Positions 41,943 to 51,395 of a stretch of 64,000 nucleotides of DNA are shown here, one piece after another. The position numbers and the translations under genes were made by a program. Where the stretch lies: positions 1 to 64,000 of the forward strand of contig NZ_FNFB01000003.1 in assembly GCF_900100395.1 (NCBI RefSeq), in the 5' to 3' direction. The first letter of the stretch is position 1; the number at the start of each line of letters is the position of its first letter. A model generated the notes under the pieces. It was not told the DNA's origin, ran no database searches, and saw nothing but the letters and a program-made list of their open reading frames with translations. This DNA comes from Nonomuraea maritima (GTDB lineage: Bacteria; Actinomycetota; Actinomycetes; Streptosporangiales; Streptosporangiaceae).

Positions 41943-44381
41943 TCAGCCCTGTTCAGCCCAGTCGCCCAGCGACCAGTCCCGTACCTCCGGCATGTCCTGC
42001 AGGTGTTCGACGACGTACCGCTCGTGGCGGAGGAGCTGCCGCTCACACCATGCCTTGAGCTCGCTCGCCCCGGCCGGGACCCGCCGCGCGGCGTTCAGCG
42101 CGTCGATCACCAGGTGGTACCGGGATGCCCGGTTGCGCACCACCATGTCGAACGGGGTCGTGGTCGTGCCCTCTTCGACGAATCCGCGCACATGGAACCT
42201 GTCCGGCTCCGGCCGGCCGTGCACCAGCTGGTGGATCGCGCCCGGGTAACCGTGGAAGGCGAACACCACGTCGACGTGGTCGGTGAACAGCTCGCGGAAC
42301 AGGATGTCGTCCATGCCGTTCGGATGGACCGTGCGCGGTGACAACGTCATCAGGTTCACCACGTTGACCACCCGGGTGGCGAAGTGCGGCAGCCGCCCGC
42401 GCAGGATGTTCGCCGCCGCGACGGTCTCCATGGTGACCACGTCCCCGGCGCACGCGAGCACGATGTCCGGGTCCGACCGCCCGTCCTCGGTGCCTGCCCA
42501 CGCCCACACCCCGGCACCGCGGCCGCAGTGGACCACGGCCTCGTCCATGGTCAGCCACTGCAGCTGCGGCTGCTTGTCGATGACGACGAGATTGACCCTC
42601 GACCGCGACCGCATGCAGTGGTCGGCCACCGACAGCAGCGTGTTGGCGTCCGGCGGCAGGTAGACCCGGCTGACCGTGCCGCGGTGGGTGATCACGTTCT
42701 GGATCAGGCCGGGCCCCTGGTGGCTGAAACCGTTGTGGTCCTGGCGCCAGGCGGTCGAGGTCAGCAGGATGTTCAGGCTAGGCACCGGCATTCGCCAGGC
42801 GAGATCCTGCGCCTCCTGCAGCCACTTCGCGTGCTGCACCGTCTGCGAGGCCGACACCATGGCGAACGCCTCGTAGGTGGCGAACCAGCCGTGCCGGCCG
42901 GTCAGCGTGTACCCCTCCAGCCAGCCGTGGCAGGCGTGCTCCGAGAGCACCTCCATCACCCGGCCGTCCCTCGAGACCGCCACGTCGTCCTCGGTGACGC
43001 GCTCCGCGAACGCGCGGTCGGACGCCTCGAACACCGCCTGCAGCCGGTTGCTCTTCGTCTCGTCCGGGCAGAAGAGCCGGAACCGGTCCGGGTTGCGTAG
43101 GTAGGTGTCGCGCATGAGCTCCCCGAGCTTGCGGGTCGACTCCAGCCGGTCCCGGCCCGGCGCCTTCACCGCGACCGCGTAGTCGCGGAAATCGGGCAGG
43201 TCCAGGTCGACGGTGAGCGGCCCCCCGTTGGCGTGCGGGTTGCCGCTCATCCGCAGCTCTCCCTCGGGGTTGATCGACAGCGTCCGCGCCTCGGGCGCGC
43301 CGTGGACGTTGAAGAGCTCCTCGGGCCGGTAGGAGCGCATCCAGTCCTCAAGCATCCGTAGGTGCTCCTCGTTGTCCTTCATCCCGGCCAACGGCACCTG
43401 GTGCGAACGCCATGTGCCCGAGACCTGGACCCCGTCCACCACGTCCGGTCCGGTCCAGCCCTTCGGCGTCCGCAGCACGATCATCGGCCACCGAGGCCGG
43501 GTGCCGTCCCAGTCGCCGCCGCGGGCGGCCGCCTGGATCGCCTTGATCGACGCCCACGCCCGCGTCAGCGCGTGGGCGAACCGGTGATGCATGCCGGGCA
43601 GGTCGTCACCCCCGACCTCGATCACGTCATATCCGTGCCCGGTCAGCAGGGACCTGACCTCGTCCGGGTCCTTGCGGGCCAGCAGGGTCGGCCCGGCGAT
43701 CTTCGCGCCGTTCAGGTGGAGAACCGGCAGCACCGCGCCGTCGCGGACCGGGTTCAGGAAGGAGACCCCGTTCCACGACCCCTCCAACGGACCGGTCTCC
43801 GCCTCCCCGTCGCCGACCACCGCCAGTGCGATGAGGTCCGGGTTGTCCATCACCGCGCCGAACGCGTGCAGCAGCACGTAACCGAGCTCGCCGCCCTCGT
43901 GGATCGAGCCAGGGGTCTGCACCGACGCGTGGCTCGGGATCCCGCCGGGCGTGGAGAACTGACGGAACAGCCGCAGCAGCCCCTGCTCCTCCATGGTGAC
44001 GTGCGGGTAGATCTCGGTGTACGTGCCCTCCAGGTAGGCGGCCCCGACCAGGGTCGGGCCGCCGTGCCCAGGACCGGCCAGGTAGATCATCTGCTGCCCG
44101 GTGTGGCGGATCAGCCGGGACGCGTGCGCGTACACCAGAGCCAGGCCAGGGCTGGTGCCCCAGTGGCCCAGTAGCCGCGGCTTGATGTGCTCGCCCGCCA
44201 GCGGCTCGCGCAGCAACGGGTTGGCCATCAGGTAGATCTGGCCGACGGTCAGGTAGTTGTTGGCGCGCCACCACGCGTCGACCGCGGCGACGTCGGCGTC
44301 AGTGGGGTGGGCGAGCCGGTCCAGCAGGTCGACGGTGGCGGTCCGGCGCTCGGTCTTGGTGGTTGCCACGAGAGTCTCCAT
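41943..44381 (-). CDS. Xylulose-5-phosphate/fructose-6-phosphate phosphoketolase
   Basis: An 812-aa thiamine-diphosphate enzyme that splits xylulose-5-P or fructose-6-P with phosphate to acetyl-phosphate and a triose- or tetrose-phosphate. XFP hallmarks are present: L-L-G-H-W-G-T-S-P-G-L, G-P-G-H-G-G-P, the ThDP motif G-D-G-E-A-E-T-G-P-L-E-G-S-W near 210, and Q-D-H-N-G-F-S-H-Q-G-P-G near 550. Length is normal. ATG at 44381 is one option. GTG at 44369 has a better-placed GGAG and could be the true start. It is divergent from the acyl-CoA synthetase gene. No acetate kinase or phosphotransacetylase is in the window. It would supply C2 units from pentose phosphates. Confidence 0.94.
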   Translation of the reverse strand: METLVATTKTERRTATVDLLDRLAHPTDADVAAVDAWWRANNYLTVGQIYLMANPLLREPLAGEHIKPRLLGHWGTSPGLALVYAHASRLIRHTGQQMIYLAGPGHGGPTLVGAAYLEGTYTEIYPHVTMEEQGLLRLFRQFSTPGGIPSHASVQTPGSIHEGGELGYVLLHAFGAVMDNPDLIALAVVGDGEAETGPLEGSWNGVSFLNPVRDGAVLPVLHLNGAKIAGPTLLARKDPDEVRSLLTGHGYDVIEVGGDDLPGMHHRFAHALTRAWASIKAIQAAARGGDWDGTRPRWPMIVLRTPKGWTGPDVVDGVQVSGTWRSHQVPLAGMKDNEEHLRMLEDWMRSYRPEELFNVHGAPEARTLSINPEGELRMSGNPHANGGPLTVDLDLPDFRDYAVAVKAPGRDRLESTRKLGELMRDTYLRNPDRFRLFCPDETKSNRLQAVFEASDRAFAERVTEDDVAVSRDGRVMEVLSEHACHGWLEGYTLTGRHGWFATYEAFAMVSASQTVQHAKWLQEAQDLAWRMPVPSLNILLTSTAWRQDHNGFSHQGPGLIQNVITHRGTVSRVYLPPDANTLLSVADHCMRSRSRVNLVVIDKQPQLQWLTMDEAVVHCGRGAGVWAWAGTEDGRSDPDIVLACAGDVVTMETVAAANILRGRLPHFATRVVNVVNLMTLSPRTVHPNGMDDILFRELFTDHVDVVFAFHGYPGAIHQLVHGRPEPDRFHVRGFVEEGTTTTPFDMVVRNRASRYHLVIDALNAARRVPAGASELKAWCERQLLRHERYVVEHLQDMPEVRDWSLGDWAEQG

Positions 44382-44562
44382 CCAGCAGGATGTCGTGCTC
44401 ACGCTGTTCCCGGGGTTCTGACCAGACATTTCCCCAGGTCCCGGGCATCATTCCACTTGTCCCTCGTTTCCCCGGCGAGGACGAGGGTCTGCCACCCATG
44501 AGCCGGGCTCCAGCTTGGCGCGGGCAGATGGAGGCATGATGCCGGGGCCGTTCTACGGCCGT

Positions 44563-44593
44563 CCCCCGTCAAGTGTGCGCCCGGTGACGGGGG
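44563..44593. other. 9-bp inverted repeat in the acyl-CoA synthetase leader
   Basis: CCCCCGTCA (44563-44571) and TGACGGGGG (44585-44593) with a 13-nt loop, in the 296-bp space between the divergent phosphoketolase and synthetase genes, 85 bp before the synthetase ATG. Operator or mRNA hairpin; no further evidence. Confidence 0.45.
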
Positions 44594-44677
44594 GAAGCAG
44601 GCTGGGTGGTTGCTTCTCGCCGCCGTACATGCGGCACCCGTGCCGCTGGTCGGCATTTCCGCACAGGGAGGTGGACG

Positions 44678-46468
44678 ATGCGTGTCCACGCGGACCCCGC
44701 CCCGACAGTCGTCGCACCCGACACCCAGCTCGCCGACGTGGTCTTCGCCGACGACCGGGTGAACGGCGACATGGTCCTGTTCCAGCGCCGGTCGGCCGGC
44801 GGATGGCATCCGGTGACGGCCGGGCAGTTCGCGGCCGACGTTCGCAGCCTGGCCGCCGGCTTCCTCGCCGCCGGCATCCAGCCCGGCGACCGGGTCGCGT
44901 TGCTGGCCGGCACCAGCTACGAGTGGACGCTGGTGGACTACGCCCTGTGGACGGTGGCGGCGCTGCCGGTCCGCATCTACGAGACCTCCTCGGCGGAGCA
45001 GGTCCGCTGGGTGCTGGAGGACGCCGGCCCGGTCGCGGCGGTGGTCGGGCGCGAGACGCATCGCCGCCTGGTCGAGGACGTGGCCGAGGGCCTGTCCAAG
45101 CCGCTGCGCGTATGGCAGATCGACGACGGTGGACTGGACCGGCTCCGCGAGGACGGGCTGGACGTGACCGACGCCCAGCTGCGTGAGCGCCGCAGAGCGG
45201 TGTCAGCCGACGACCTCGCCACGATCATCTACACCTCGGGCACCACCGGCCGCCCGAAGGGCTGCATGCTGAGCCACGGCAATCTGCTGTACGAGGCTCG
45301 GGTCGCGATCGACAGCCTGGAGCGGATCTTCGGTCGGGACTCCTCGACCTTGCTGTTCCTCCCGCTGGCGCACGTGTTCGCGCGCGTGATCCAGGTGGCT
45401 TGCGTGGAGCGGGGGATACGCTTGGCGCACAGCGCCGACCAGGCCGGACTGACCGAGGACCTGGCCGCACTGAAACCGTCGTTCCTGCTGGCGATGCCCA
45501 GGGTGTTCGAGCGGGTCTACAACGGCGCTCAGCAGCGGGCCCGGGCGCGGGGCAAGGGCAGGATCTTCGACTGGGCCGACAGGATCGCCGTGGCTTACAG
45601 CCAGGCGCTGGACAACGGGCGGCCGGGCCTGCGCCTGCGTCTGGCACACCGCCTGTCCGACCGGCTGGTGTATCGGCGGTTGCGGGCCGCGCTCGGCGGC
45701 CGGGTCGGCTACGCGATCTCCGGCGGGGCGCCGCTGGGCGTACGGCTGGGGCACTTCTTCAGAGGAAGCGGCATCACCGTGCTGGAAGGCTACGGGATGA
45801 CCGAGACCAGCGCCTCCGCGACCGTGAACCTGCCCCACGCGCTGAAGATCGGCACGGTGGGGCCGCCCCTCCCCGGGGTGGAGATCAGGATCGCCGACGA
45901 CGGCGAGATCCTGATCAGGGGCCCGATCCTGTTCCAGGGATACTGGCGCAACGAGCAGGCGACCGAGGAGAGCCACACCGCGGACGGTTGGCTGCGCACC
46001 GGCGACCTCGGCGCCCTGGACGAAGACGGGTTCCTGACCATCTCCGGCCGCAAGAAGGAGATCATCGTCACCGCCGGCGGCAAGAACCTCGCCCCGGAGC
46101 CGATCGAGGACCGCCTGCGCGCCCACCCGCTCATCAGCCAAGCCGTGGTCGTCGGCGACCGGCGACCGTACACCGCCGCACTGATCACACTGGACGCCGA
46201 GGCGATGACGTCATGGAAGCGGGCTGTCGGCAGGCCCGAGCATGCCGGTCCTGCCGAGCTTCGCGACGATCCGGACCTGCTGGCCCAGTTGCAGACGGCC
46301 GTGGACGAGGCCAACACGGCGGTGAGCCGGCCCGAGTCGATTCGCAGGTTCCGGATCCTTCCGGTCGACCTGACCGAGGAGAACGGATATCTGACGCCGA
46401 CCATGAAGGTCAAGCGTGCCTTGGTCCACAAGGACTTCGCGGCCGACATCGAGGAGCTGTACCGCTGA
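44678..46468 (+). CDS. Long-chain acyl-CoA synthetase (AMP-forming, FadD15-like)
   Basis: A 596-aa adenylate-forming enzyme that activates fatty acids to acyl-CoA via acyl-AMP. The P-loop motif T-I-I-Y-T-S-G-T-T-G-R-P-K-G sits near residue 190, the Y-G-M-T-E-T motif near 375 and the hinge/C-terminal signature W-L-R-T-G-D-L-G and K-K-E-I-I-V-T-A-G-G-K-N in the last 150 residues. Length and domain order suit long-chain synthetases. ATG at 44678 follows GGGAGGTGG, a strong ribosome binding site. Its TGA overlaps the probable CTG start of the acyltransferase gene, so a product of the synthetase may be used by that membrane acyltransferase (inference). Confidence 0.92.
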   Translation: MRVHADPAPTVVAPDTQLADVVFADDRVNGDMVLFQRRSAGGWHPVTAGQFAADVRSLAAGFLAAGIQPGDRVALLAGTSYEWTLVDYALWTVAALPVRIYETSSAEQVRWVLEDAGPVAAVVGRETHRRLVEDVAEGLSKPLRVWQIDDGGLDRLREDGLDVTDAQLRERRRAVSADDLATIIYTSGTTGRPKGCMLSHGNLLYEARVAIDSLERIFGRDSSTLLFLPLAHVFARVIQVACVERGIRLAHSADQAGLTEDLAALKPSFLLAMPRVFERVYNGAQQRARARGKGRIFDWADRIAVAYSQALDNGRPGLRLRLAHRLSDRLVYRRLRAALGGRVGYAISGGAPLGVRLGHFFRGSGITVLEGYGMTETSASATVNLPHALKIGTVGPPLPGVEIRIADDGEILIRGPILFQGYWRNEQATEESHTADGWLRTGDLGALDEDGFLTISGRKKEIIVTAGGKNLAPEPIEDRLRAHPLISQAVVVGDRRPYTAALITLDAEAMTSWKRAVGRPEHAGPAELRDDPDLLAQLQTAVDEANTAVSRPESIRRFRILPVDLTEENGYLTPTMKVKRALVHKDFAADIEELYR

Positions 46469-47646
46469 GCGACAAGCGCCAAGGCCGGCTGTCCGGCCGC
46501 GTCGCGGGCGGACGTTCGACGCTGGACCGGCTGGTGGAGGCCACGCCGGCGTCCCGCGACCGGGTGGTCGACGCCGCCCGCGCGCTGTGCATCGTGGTCG
46601 TCACCGTCTGGCACTGGACGTTGTCGGTCACCCACCGCACCGCCGACGGCAGCCTGACCATGCCCAACCCGATCCATGCCGTGCCCGGGGGCTGGCTGGC
46701 CACCTGGGTGCTGCAGATCATGCCGGTGTTCTTCCTGGTCGGTGGGTTCGCCAACCTGGCCGGCTGGCAACGTGCTCAGGGTCGAGGGACGACGGCAGGA
46801 CAGTTCGTCCGAGGCCGGCTGCGCCGGTTGCTCTGGCCGACTGTCGTCTGGGCCCTGGTCTGGCTCGCCGGCGAGCTGATCGCGGCCGCACTGCCCGGCC
46901 CGCACCGGTGGATGTGGCAGTGGTTCCCCGGCTACCTGACGCCGCTGTGGTTCCTGGGCGTGTACGGCCTGCTGATCGCCGTGGTGCCGATCACCGCGAC
47001 CCTGAACGCCCGCTACGGAGCCTGGGTCCTGGGAGCGTTGGTGCTGCTGATCGCTGTCGGCAGCGTGGCGCACCGCGGTGCCGGTCTGGCCTGGGCAGCC
47101 TGGGTGACCGCCGCCCTGGTGTGGCTGTTCTGCCACCAGCTCGGCCACGCCTGGCGTAGCTGGGATCTGGGGCGGCGGCCGCCGGCGCAGCGGCTGGCGG
47201 TCGTGGGGGTCGGACTGGCCGGGCTGGTCGGGCTGACCGTGGGAGCGGGTTACCCCCTCTCCATGGTGTCGACGACCGGCACCGACTCCAACATCTTTCC
47301 GACCAACGCCGCCATCGCCGCTCTGGCCGTCTTCCAACTCGGGCTGCTCGTTCTGCTCACCCCGGTCGCCGAGCGCCTGCTGCGCCGGCCGGCTGCCTGG
47401 AAGCCGGTGGTGGTCGTCAACGTGGGCGCGTTGACCGTCTTCCTCTGGCACATGACCGCGTACCTGGTGGTGCTGTGGGCCTTCGAAGGGCTGGGCGGCA
47501 CCCTGGCGGCCGAGCCGACCGCCGGTTGGTGGGCCCAGCGCTGGCTGTGGCTCCTCGCCCCGATGGCGGTGCTGGCTGTGCTGGCCGTCCTGTTCGTCCG
47601 GGTCGAGCTGGCCGCCCGCCGACCGCGGAAAGGGGCGGCGCGCTGA
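46465..47646 (+). CDS. Membrane acyltransferase (acyltransferase 3 family), probable CTG start
   Basis: A 393-aa protein with about ten membrane segments from residue 40 on. It has the acyltransferase-3 features D-A-A-R-A-L-C-I-V-V-V-T-V-W-H-W near the N-terminus (catalytic-type His), P-V-F-F-L-V-G-G-F near 90 and a cytoplasmic R-x-R-R-L-L. CTG at 46465 forms a CTGA overlap with the synthetase stop and has GAGGAG 8 nt upstream. The only conventional start nearby, GTG 46534, has no ribosome binding site, though it would still keep TM1. The family moves acyl groups from CoA or lipid donors to extracytoplasmic sugars or lipids. A 10-bp hairpin follows its stop directly. Confidence 0.8.
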   Translation: MSDKRQGRLSGRVAGGRSTLDRLVEATPASRDRVVDAARALCIVVVTVWHWTLSVTHRTADGSLTMPNPIHAVPGGWLATWVLQIMPVFFLVGGFANLAGWQRAQGRGTTAGQFVRGRLRRLLWPTVVWALVWLAGELIAAALPGPHRWMWQWFPGYLTPLWFLGVYGLLIAVVPITATLNARYGAWVLGALVLLIAVGSVAHRGAGLAWAAWVTAALVWLFCHQLGHAWRSWDLGRRPPAQRLAVVGVGLAGLVGLTVGAGYPLSMVSTTGTDSNIFPTNAAIAALAVFQLGLLVLLTPVAERLLRRPAAWKPVVVVNVGALTVFLWHMTAYLVVLWAFEGLGGTLAAEPTAGWWAQRWLWLLAPMAVLAVLAVLFVRVELAARRPRKGAAR

Positions 47647-47678
47647 GTTCGGCACCCGGCCACGCCTCGGTGCCGAAC
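47647..47678 (+). terminator. Hairpin directly after the acyltransferase stop codon
   Basis: Perfect 10-bp stem GTTCGGCACC (47647-47656) / GGTGCCGAAC (47669-47678) with a 12-nt loop, starting on the base after TGA. No T-run. A likely end of the synthetase-acyltransferase operon. Confidence 0.6.
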
Positions 47679-47931
47679 AAGCAGCACCGGCGCCTGATCG
47701 GTGCCAGGTTGCCGCGGCGTTTAGGTGATGAGGCCGCGCGGGTAGGCCACTCATCGGCCGTCAGGGCGCTCGCCCAGGACCGGTGCAACGTGGCCGCTGA
47801 GCGTGGGTCGGGCTTTCGCCGGCGCAGCACGGTGCTGCCTGCTCGGGCGATGCTGGAAGTCCTCTGAGGCGTACGCATCGCCGTAAGGAGCGGTGCCTCT
47901 GGCGGGGCGCCGTACGACAAGAGGAATCCGC

Positions 47932-49752
47932 ATGCTCGATCCAGATCCGCCATTCCGGCGAGTCCGACGCCGGGACGGCTACCTGCCGTTGGAGGATCTC
48001 GGGCTGATCGGGGATGGCACGACCGCCGCACTGGTAGGCCTGGACGGCTCGATCCCGTGGCTGTGTCTGCCCTCCTTCGACAGCGATCCTTTGCTGTGCG
48101 GCTTGCTGGACCACGCACGAGGCGGGCACTTCACGCTGACGGTGGAGGACCTGCGAGAAGCCCGGCAACGCTATGTGCCCGACACCGCGGTGCTGGTGAC
48201 GGAACTGCGCAGCTCGACCGGCCTGGTCGAGATCACCGACGCGCTGGCCGTGCGCGCCGGCGCGGATCTCAGCGACGACGCGGGTGCGAGCCGGGAAGAA
48301 CTCGTCCGTTCCGCCCGGGTGCTGGACGGAAGCGTCCGCATGCGGGCGGAGCTGCTGCCCCGCGGCGGCGGCCAGGCCGAGATGCGGGCCAGCGGCCTGG
48401 AGGTCCAGGCGTCCCGGCGGCCGGACCTGCGCCTGCATCTGCGCTCCAACCTGCCCATGACCGGCCTGCGCACCATCCACGATCTGCGACAGGGCGACCG
48501 CCTCGATCTCGTACTGTCCTGGGGCCGCATTCACCGCCACCACCGGTTCGACCCTCCGGCCATGCTGCGCGGGACCGCCGAAGCATGGCGCCGCTGGATG
48601 AGGAGCTTCCGCTACAGCGGCCCGGAGTCACCGCTGGTCCGGCGCGCCGCGATCACGTTGAAGCTGTGCGACGACTGGGTCAACGGCTCGCTGGTCGCTG
48701 CCCCCACGTCCTCGTTGCCCGCGCCGATCGGCGGCGTACGCAACTGGGACTACCGCTACACCTGGATCCGGGATGCCGCCTACACCGTGTTCGCGCTGCG
48801 CCGCATCGGATTCGACGGCGAGGCCGACGCCTTCCTCGGCTGGGTCCTGGATGCCTTCGAGCAGAGCCGCCATCCGCGGATCATGTACGGCCTGCGCGGC
48901 GAGCCCGTACCGGAGGAGATCCGGGACGCCGAACTCGAAGGCTACCGGCGCTCCGCTCCCGTGCGATGGGGTAACGGCGCCGCCGACCAGCGGCAGCACG
49001 ACGTCTACGGTGAGGTGCTGGACTGCGCCGACCAGTGGCAGCGCAGCGGCGGTGAGATCCAGCCCGCGCTGTGGTCGGGCCTGGCGGAACTGGCCGAGGC
49101 CGCCGCTAGCGCATGGCGACAACCGGACCAGGGCATCTGGGAGGTCCGCAGCACGGGCCGCGTCTTCACCTACTCGGCCGGAATGTGCCAGGTGGCCCTC
49201 GACCGGGCCGCCGCGATGGGCGAACGGCTCGGCCTGCCCGGACAGGTCACGACGTGGCGCGCCACGGCCGACAAACTGCGTCAGCTCATCCTCGACCAGT
49301 CGTGGAACGAGGACACCCAGTCCCTGAGCGAACACCTCGACGGCAGCGGTGGCCTCGACGCCAGCCTGCTGGCGCTCCCGCTGCGCCATGTCGTCCCAGC
49401 CGACCACCCCCGAATGGTGGCCACCACCGCGGCCGTCGCCGAACGCCTGTCCGCCGGCGACGGCCTGCTCTACCGCTACCTGCATGACCGCTCGCCCGAC
49501 GGCCTGCCCGGCGACGAGGGCGGCTTCCTGCTGTGCAGCTTCTGGCTGGTCGACAACCTTGTCCTGCAAGGCCGCGTCGAGCAAGCCGAGGAACTGTACG
49601 CGTCGCTGTGTGCCCGTGCCAGCCCGCTCGGGCTGCTCCCCGAGCAGATCGACCCGGCGACGGGCGCGTTCATGGGCAACTTCCCCCAGGCGTTCAGCCA
49701 CATCGGGGTCATCGCCAGCGGCGTCACACTCGCGCGAGCGAGCCAGGCGTGA
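47932..49752 (+). CDS. Glycoside hydrolase family 15 enzyme (trehalase/glucoamylase-like)
   Basis: A 606-aa protein without a signal peptide, in the bacterial GH15 form: an N-terminal beta-sandwich (about 1-240; G-Y-L-P-L-E-D-L-G-L-I-G-D-G) and a C-terminal (alpha/alpha)6 barrel. It has N-W-D-Y-R-Y-T-W-I-R-D-A near 275, Q-P-D-Q-G-I-W-E-V-R with the general-acid Glu near 405, and L-P-E-Q-I-D-P-A-T-G with the base Glu near 565. Cytoplasmic GH15 proteins of this form include actinobacterial trehalases, so hydrolysis of trehalose or maltooligosaccharides to glucose is likely. ATG at 47932 follows AAGAGGAA. About 270 bp without a gene separate it from the G6PDH-like gene, for which it could provide glucose. 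Confidence 0.9.
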   Translation: MLDPDPPFRRVRRRDGYLPLEDLGLIGDGTTAALVGLDGSIPWLCLPSFDSDPLLCGLLDHARGGHFTLTVEDLREARQRYVPDTAVLVTELRSSTGLVEITDALAVRAGADLSDDAGASREELVRSARVLDGSVRMRAELLPRGGGQAEMRASGLEVQASRRPDLRLHLRSNLPMTGLRTIHDLRQGDRLDLVLSWGRIHRHHRFDPPAMLRGTAEAWRRWMRSFRYSGPESPLVRRAAITLKLCDDWVNGSLVAAPTSSLPAPIGGVRNWDYRYTWIRDAAYTVFALRRIGFDGEADAFLGWVLDAFEQSRHPRIMYGLRGEPVPEEIRDAELEGYRRSAPVRWGNGAADQRQHDVYGEVLDCADQWQRSGGEIQPALWSGLAELAEAAASAWRQPDQGIWEVRSTGRVFTYSAGMCQVALDRAAAMGERLGLPGQVTTWRATADKLRQLILDQSWNEDTQSLSEHLDGSGGLDASLLALPLRHVVPADHPRMVATTAAVAERLSAGDGLLYRYLHDRSPDGLPGDEGGFLLCSFWLVDNLVLQGRVEQAEELYASLCARASPLGLLPEQIDPATGAFMGNFPQAFSHIGVIASGVTLARASQA

Positions 49753-50024
49753 CGCCCTGATCAACCCCATCGGCCGGGTCCTGGGGGACCGGCGGAGTCG
49801 AATGGCGGCTACCCGACCCCTACAGGGGCATCCGGCCCTGGACTCGCGTGTGGCCCTGACTGACGGAAATATGGTGACTTAGCGGAGTGATTTGATTACT
49901 TCAGGTTGATATCGGGTAGGCCAGCCACCGGCCGACAGGGGCGCCGGCTGCTCGGGTGTCCGTCAGCCGGAACACCGGTGCCTGTCCAGGCTGCGGCAGC
50001 ACGAGCGAAAGTGGGAACAGCAGC

Positions 50025-51395
50025 ATGATCAACCGGCTCGTCGTCTTCGGCGCCACCGGCGACCTCAACGCGCGGTACCTGCTGCCGGCACTGACCGCCC
50101 TGCGGGCGGCTGGACATCTCGACGACCGCTTCCAGCTGACCGGTGTGGGCCGGGTGGACTGGACCGACGAGGAGTTCCGGCGCTGGGCGGCCGAGCAGCT
50201 GGAGCGGCATGACCGCTCCTCGCCCGCCGAGGCCAGGAAAGCGATCACGGAGTCCGCGCGCTACCTGCGGGCGGACGCCACCGACGTCGCCGACGTCGCG
50301 TCGGCTGTCGTGGGTGATGGTCCCGTAGCCGCCTACCTCGCCCTCCCCCCAGCGGTCTTCCCGGGGACGGTGGCCGCTCTTCGGGACGCGGGTCTGACGA
50401 AGGGCAGCCGAATCGTGCTCGAGAAGCCGTTCGGCGAGGATCTGGACAGTGCTGTCGCGCTGAACCGGCTGCTGGCAGAGGTCGTGCCCGAGCAGGCAGT
50501 GTTCCGGGTCGACCATTTCCTGGCCATGACGACCGTGCAGAACGTGCTCGGCAGCCGCCTGGCCAATCGGGTGCTGGAGCCCATCTGGAACAGCGCGCAC
50601 ATCGCCGACGTGGAGATCGTCTGGGACGAGTCCCTCGCGCTGGAAGGCAGAGCCGGCTACTACGACGGCGCAGGGGCGCTCAAGGACATGGTGCAGAATC
50701 ACCTGCTTCAGGTGCTGTGCCTGGTGGCGATGGAACCACCGTTCAGCCTCAGCGAGCGTGACCTGCGTGACCGGAAGATCGACGTGCTGCGCTCGGTACG
50801 CCCTCTGACGGACGAGGACGTCGTACGTCACACCCGCCGCGGCCGCTACCTGGCGGGCCGTATCGGGGATCGGGACGTTCCCGCCTACGCCGATGAACAG
50901 GGCGTGGACCCGCAGCGCCGTACCGAGACCTTCGCCGAGGTGGAGCTGCGACTCGACAGCTGGCGCTGGTCCGGCACGACCTTCCGGCTCCGTACCGGCA
51001 AAGCGCTCGGCCGTGACCGCAAAGAGGTCGCAGTACGCTTCCGGCCCGTACCGCACCTGCCCTTCGGCCTCGGTGAGGAAGCGGAGCCCAACGTGCTGCG
51101 CTTCGGGCTTGAGCCGGAGAACATGGCCCTGGCGCTGACCGGTGTCGGCTCCGGCGCCCACACCCTCGCCCCGCTGACCCTCACGGCGCAGCCGCCGCCC
51201 CCCGACCTGCCGGCCTACGGCAGGCTGCTGCTGGACGTCCTGCACGGGAACGCGGCCCTGTCCATCCGCGGTGACGAAGCCGAAGAGGCCTGGCGGGTCC
51301 TCGCGCCGGTCATGTCGGCCTGGTCGAGGAACCTGGTGCCGCTTGCCGAATACCCGGCCGGATCCGACGGGCCCGCCGCAGCGAGGGACAGCTGA
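50025..51395 (+). CDS. Glucose-6-phosphate dehydrogenase-like enzyme with altered phosphate-binding loop
   Basis: A 456-aa Zwf-family oxidoreductase: nucleotide loop F-G-A-T-G-D-L (8-14), E-K-P-F-G (133-137), R-V-D-H-F-L (161-166) and the catalytic-type His 226 in K-D-M-V-Q-N-H-L. The invariant Lys of D-H-Y-L-G-K-E, which in characterised enzymes contacts the substrate phosphate, is Met 168 (D-H-F-L-A-M-T). The Arg-Lys of the N-terminal G-D-L-x-x-R-K-L is also changed (A-R-Y-L-L). The enzyme may therefore act on an unphosphorylated sugar or another sugar phosphate. Its TGA overlaps the next ATG as TGATG. First of a three-gene operon with a pentonate-type dehydratase, consistent with sugar-to-aldonate oxidation. 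ATG at 50025 was chosen; no strong ribosome binding site. Confidence 0.82.
   Translation: MINRLVVFGATGDLNARYLLPALTALRAAGHLDDRFQLTGVGRVDWTDEEFRRWAAEQLERHDRSSPAEARKAITESARYLRADATDVADVASAVVGDGPVAAYLALPPAVFPGTVAALRDAGLTKGSRIVLEKPFGEDLDSAVALNRLLAEVVPEQAVFRVDHFLAMTTVQNVLGSRLANRVLEPIWNSAHIADVEIVWDESLALEGRAGYYDGAGALKDMVQNHLLQVLCLVAMEPPFSLSERDLRDRKIDVLRSVRPLTDEDVVRHTRRGRYLAGRIGDRDVPAYADEQGVDPQRRTETFAEVELRLDSWRWSGTTFRLRTGKALGRDRKEVAVRFRPVPHLPFGLGEEAEPNVLRFGLEPENMALALTGVGSGAHTLAPLTLTAQPPPPDLPAYGRLLLDVLHGNAALSIRGDEAEEAWRVLAPVMSAWSRNLVPLAEYPAGSDGPAAARDS

Noticed and set aside
41943..47646. Antibiotic or specialised-metabolite gene cluster around the acyl-CoA synthetase and acyltransferase
   Set aside because: No polyketide synthase, NRPS, tailoring or export genes are present. 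The genes read as primary carbon and lipid metabolism.
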